64,000 bases of DNA from Bacteroides eggerthii (GTDB lineage: Bacteria; Bacteroidota; Bacteroidia; Bacteroidales; Bacteroidaceae): contig NZ_CP102258.1 of assembly GCF_025146565.1 (NCBI RefSeq), positions 2,078,001-2,142,000 on the forward strand, written 5' to 3'. Position numbers and translations under genes: made by a program. Of the stretch, positions 61,891 through 64,000 are shown piece after piece. Every line of letters begins with the position of its first letter. Within the stretch, counting starts at the first letter, position 1. The notes beneath the pieces were generated by a model. It was not told the DNA's origin, did no database searches, and saw only the letters and a list, made by a program, of their open reading frames with translations.

Positions 61891-62391
61891 ATGAAGATAA
61901 AATTTCAAATGTTGGCGATGATGTTCATTGCTGCAATGGCTTTCAGCGCGTGTGATGATGATGATAAAAATGACAATATAACCGTTCCCGATGCAGTGTC
62001 GAAGGCTCTCAAGGATAAATATCCAGCTGCTACGGGCATTGAGTGGGAACGGAAAGGCAGTTATTTTGTAGCCGACTGTTGGATGAATGGTAGCGAAATG
62101 GATGTGTGGTACGACACTCAGGCCACATGGAAACTAACAGAAGTGGATACTTCCTGGGAGGGATTACCTGCTGCGGTGCAAACCGCTTTCAAGGGCGGGG
62201 AATATGCTGCATGGAAACTGGAGGATATTGATATGCTTGAGTATCCGGAGCAACCTGTACAGTATGTTATCGAAGTGGAGAATGGGAATCAGGAATATCA
62301 GCTGTTCTACGATCAGGACGGTAATGTATTGGATAAACGCGATGTCAGTGGCGATAAGGATGACACACACTGGCCAGTAAGTAAGCTTTGA
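61891..62391 (+). CDS. PepSY-like (PF11396) surface lipoprotein
   Basis: A 166-residue lipoprotein. The lipobox AFSAC gives Cys21, followed directly by DDDDKND, an acidic run like the Bacteroides surface-export signals. The body has VSKALKDKYPAATGIEWERKG with YFVADCWMNGSEMDVWYD (about residues 36-76), and VQTAFKGGEYAAWKLEDID with YVIEVENGNQEYQLFYD. The first half closely resembles the PepSY-like protein at 34.5 kb. It is likely exposed on the cell surface and co-regulated with the two-component system. No function is established. Confidence 0.85.
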   Translation: MKIKFQMLAMMFIAAMAFSACDDDDKNDNITVPDAVSKALKDKYPAATGIEWERKGSYFVADCWMNGSEMDVWYDTQATWKLTEVDTSWEGLPAAVQTAFKGGEYAAWKLEDIDMLEYPEQPVQYVIEVENGNQEYQLFYDQDGNVLDKRDVSGDKDDTHWPVSKL

Positions 62392-62460
62392 AAAGTAATA
62401 ATCTCAAGTTTATTGAATGATATTTCATTGAATACTTACAGGCTGTAAGTTAAAAAAAGT

Positions 62461-62506
62461 GAACTGCACCCCAAAAGTTTTGTGTCTAACTTTCGGGGTG
62501 CAGCTC
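62461..62506. terminator. Hairpin between convergent genes, resembling abutted IS ends
   Basis: CTGCACCCC (62464-62472) pairs with GGGGTGCAG (62495-62503), with AAAGTT/AACTTT extending the stem inward. On the minus strand TTCACTTTTTTTAAC follows, so it terminates the serine-dehydratase gene. The sequence CTGCACCCCAAAAGTT is also like the inverted ends of IS3-family elements, so the hairpin might derive from the two ends of a lost element. Confidence 0.65.
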
Positions 62507-62572
62507 ATTTGCGGGGACACTTCCTTTTTGTCTGAAAACTGTGCGGTTATTTAGGATTGGTCAATTCAATAA

Positions 62573-63784
62573 TCACATAGGCTTATAATCCTTTGCCAGT
62601 CCTCCTTCGCTTGTCTCTTTGTAGAGTGACGGAAGATCATTTCCGGTTTCTTTCATGACCTCCACCACTTTGTCGAAGGACACGCGGTGCATGCCGTCGG
62701 TGAAAGAGGAGTAGAGGTTGGCGTCAAGGGCACGCGCGGCGGCATAGGCGTTTCGTTCTATGCATGGAATCTGTACCAGTCCGCATACAGGATCGCAGGT
62801 CATTCCCAGATGATGCTCCAAACCCATTTCCGCTGCATATTCTATTTGTGCGGGACTGCCGCCGAATAACTGGTTGGCTGCTGCTGAGGCCATAGCGCAA
62901 GCTACGCCCACCTCTCCCTGACATCCTACTTCCGCGCCCGAAATGGAAGCGTTGGTCTTTACTATGTTTCCTACCAATCCGGCTGTGGCGAGAGCACGCA
63001 GAATACGCGTATCGCTGAATTCACGACTTTTTGCCAGATGATAAAGTACTGCGGGCATCACACCGCATGAACCACAAGTGGGAGCGGTAACAATGACACC
63101 ACCCGAAGCATTTTCTTCACTCACTGCCAAAGCATAGGCAAATACCAGTCCGCGGGATTGCAGGGACTGTTTGTAGCCGCTGGCACGTATATAATAGGTT
63201 GAGGCTTTGCGGCGCAGGTTCAGCGGGCCGGGCAATACGCCCTCCTGTTCCAATCCCCGTTTTACGGCGTCCTGCATGGTTTTCCACACTTCTTGCAGGT
63301 AATCCCATATATCGCTGTCCTCACATTCCTTAACGTATTCCCAATAACTCTTTCCTGTACGCTCGCACCATTGCAGAATCTCTGTCATGCTGCTCATGGA
63401 GTACACATCGGGAGTGTTGACCGAGGATGCTCCGTCGTTTTCCTCTGCCAAAGCTCCTCCGCCGATGCTGAATACAGTCCATTGATCTGTTTCCTTCCCT
63501 TCTTTATCCACTGCGATGAATTTCATTCCGTTGGGGTGGAAAGGGAGGAAAATCTTAGGTTCCCAAATAATCTCTACCGGGGCTACAGGCTGCAGCACTT
63601 CGGTGATGGCAATGTTGGTCATGTGCCCTTTGCCGGTTGCAGCCAGACTTCCGTATAATGTCACTTTGAATGTCGCAGCTTCCGGATGCCTTTCCAAAAA
63701 TATTTCGGCAGCTTTGCGAGGTCCCATTGTATGGCTGCTTGAAGGACCTGTACCAATGCGATAGAGTTCTTTGATTGACTTCAT
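62573..63784 (-). CDS. sdaA: L-serine ammonia-lyase, iron-sulfur-dependent, single chain
   Basis: A 403-residue one-chain L-serine dehydratase that converts L-serine to pyruvate and ammonia with a 4Fe-4S cluster. The beta-type domain is first: GTGPSSSHTMGPRKAAEIF (about residues 12-30) and ATGKGHMTNIAI. The alpha domain follows: NASGGVIVTAPTCGSCGVMP (about 225-244), GAEVGCQGEVGVACAMASAA and DPVCGLVQIPCIERNAYAA, which hold the conserved Cys residues for the cluster. Length and order agree with the fused SdaA/SdaB-type enzyme. It is downstream of mutS2 on the minus strand, 78 bases apart. Confidence 0.95.
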   Translation of the reverse strand: MKSIKELYRIGTGPSSSHTMGPRKAAEIFLERHPEAATFKVTLYGSLAATGKGHMTNIAITEVLQPVAPVEIIWEPKIFLPFHPNGMKFIAVDKEGKETDQWTVFSIGGGALAEENDGASSVNTPDVYSMSSMTEILQWCERTGKSYWEYVKECEDSDIWDYLQEVWKTMQDAVKRGLEQEGVLPGPLNLRRKASTYYIRASGYKQSLQSRGLVFAYALAVSEENASGGVIVTAPTCGSCGVMPAVLYHLAKSREFSDTRILRALATAGLVGNIVKTNASISGAEVGCQGEVGVACAMASAAANQLFGGSPAQIEYAAEMGLEHHLGMTCDPVCGLVQIPCIERNAYAAARALDANLYSSFTDGMHRVSFDKVVEVMKETGNDLPSLYKETSEGGLAKDYKPM

Positions 63785-63862
63785 TTTGGTGAATGATTAT
63801 TGGGTTATTGGATTATTAGTATCTTTATTTTTAGATTTTTATTTTTCGTTCTTGGTTCTCGT

Positions 63863-64000
63863 TCAACTTAGGTCTACAACCGTAATTCCTGCTCCGCCGA
63901 ACTGTATATGTTCGTCGGCGAAATGGCTTATGCCCGGTACTGTCTGCAGATATTGGCGGATAAGTGTACGCAAGATACCCGTACCTGTCCCATGAAGGAT
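63863..64000 (-). CDS. mutS2: MutS2 C-terminal Smr domain, cut by the window edge
   Basis: The last 45 codons of a gene that begins beyond the window end. It reads ILHGTGTGILRTLIRQYL, then ISHFADEHIQFGG, ending AGITVVDLS. The HGTGTG motif followed by a helix and a GGxGxTVV ending is the Smr nuclease domain at the C-terminus of MutS2, which acts on branched DNA or stalled ribosomes in different bacteria. The upstream ATPase and core parts lie outside. The stop is 78 bases before the serine-dehydratase start, and the two may share a transcript. Confidence 0.85.
   Translation of the reverse strand: MLHGTGTGILRTLIRQYLQTVPGISHFADEHIQFGGAGITVVDLS

Noticed and set aside
62434..62450. Short palindrome ACTTACAG/CTGTAAGT downstream of the PepSY lipoprotein
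   Set aside because: The loop is too small and no T-run follows on the plus strand, so it is not a convincing terminator.

Overview
The window looks like a chromosome segment of a gut Bacteroides or close Bacteroidales relative. The support is a hybrid two-component regulator, a SusC/SusD pair, many secreted carbohydrate-active enzymes and lipoproteins, BACON domains, HU-like proteins of the Bacteroidetes type, and promoter elements of the Bacteroides form TAnnTTTG. Housekeeping genes are visibly richer in G+C than the two saccharide-utilisation loci, which are AT-rich and may have been acquired separately (inference).

Layout. 1-7.3 kb: a DUF454 membrane protein, queD-queE (7-deazaguanine synthesis), a secreted GH43, tRNA-Trp(CCA) with a good promoter, a uracil-DNA-glycosylase-like protein, a GNAT-membrane fusion, an unknown protein, an AlbA_2 protein and a 58-residue histone H1-like (Hc1) gene. 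7.4-26.5 kb: locus A. A 1332-residue hybrid two-component system faces away from two tandem DUF2264 proteins, an unassigned two-domain enzyme, SusC, SusD, a FAS1 lipoprotein, a lipoprotein with FN3-like repeats and an FGE-like domain, a DNRLRE/CBM96-like protein and a GH105 hydrolase. A 14-bp hairpin closes the run. 26.5-38.9 kb: ordinary genes, including a radical-SAM/DUF4130 pair, a lytic transglycosylase, an SDR, YjbQ, a PAS histidine kinase, a MaoC protein, small zinc and GNAT proteins, an Ogt-like protein with endonuclease IV, and a long RluA-type pseudouridine synthase. 39-43 kb: a region with a gene remnant, a long perfect-when-folded hairpin, two HU-like genes and an M64 peptidase.

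43.1-58.6 kb: locus B, the most unusual part. A LacI-type regulator faces away from an NRAMP-fold transporter that has lost the usual metal ligands, a TIM-barrel isomerase, a variant GH28, a GH20-like protein, an alpha-toroid enzyme, a NagB-like deaminase with altered active-site positions, a TonB receptor of the Xanthomonas/Caulobacter type without SusD, and a 944-residue protein that fuses a heparinase II/III-like lyase to a GH105 unsaturated-uronyl hydrolase. Together these read as a route for a polymer containing uronic acid and hexosamine. It would run from outer-membrane uptake through lyase cleavage, removal of the unsaturated uronate and hexosaminidase action to cytosolic amino-sugar catabolism.

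58.7-64 kb: a DUF4738 lipoprotein, an OmpR-type two-component pair preceded by an 11-bp perfect tandem repeat, two PepSY-like proteins, a one-chain L-serine dehydratase, and the C-terminal Smr end of MutS2 cut by the window edge.

No CRISPR array, rRNA, prophage or intact insertion sequence was seen.
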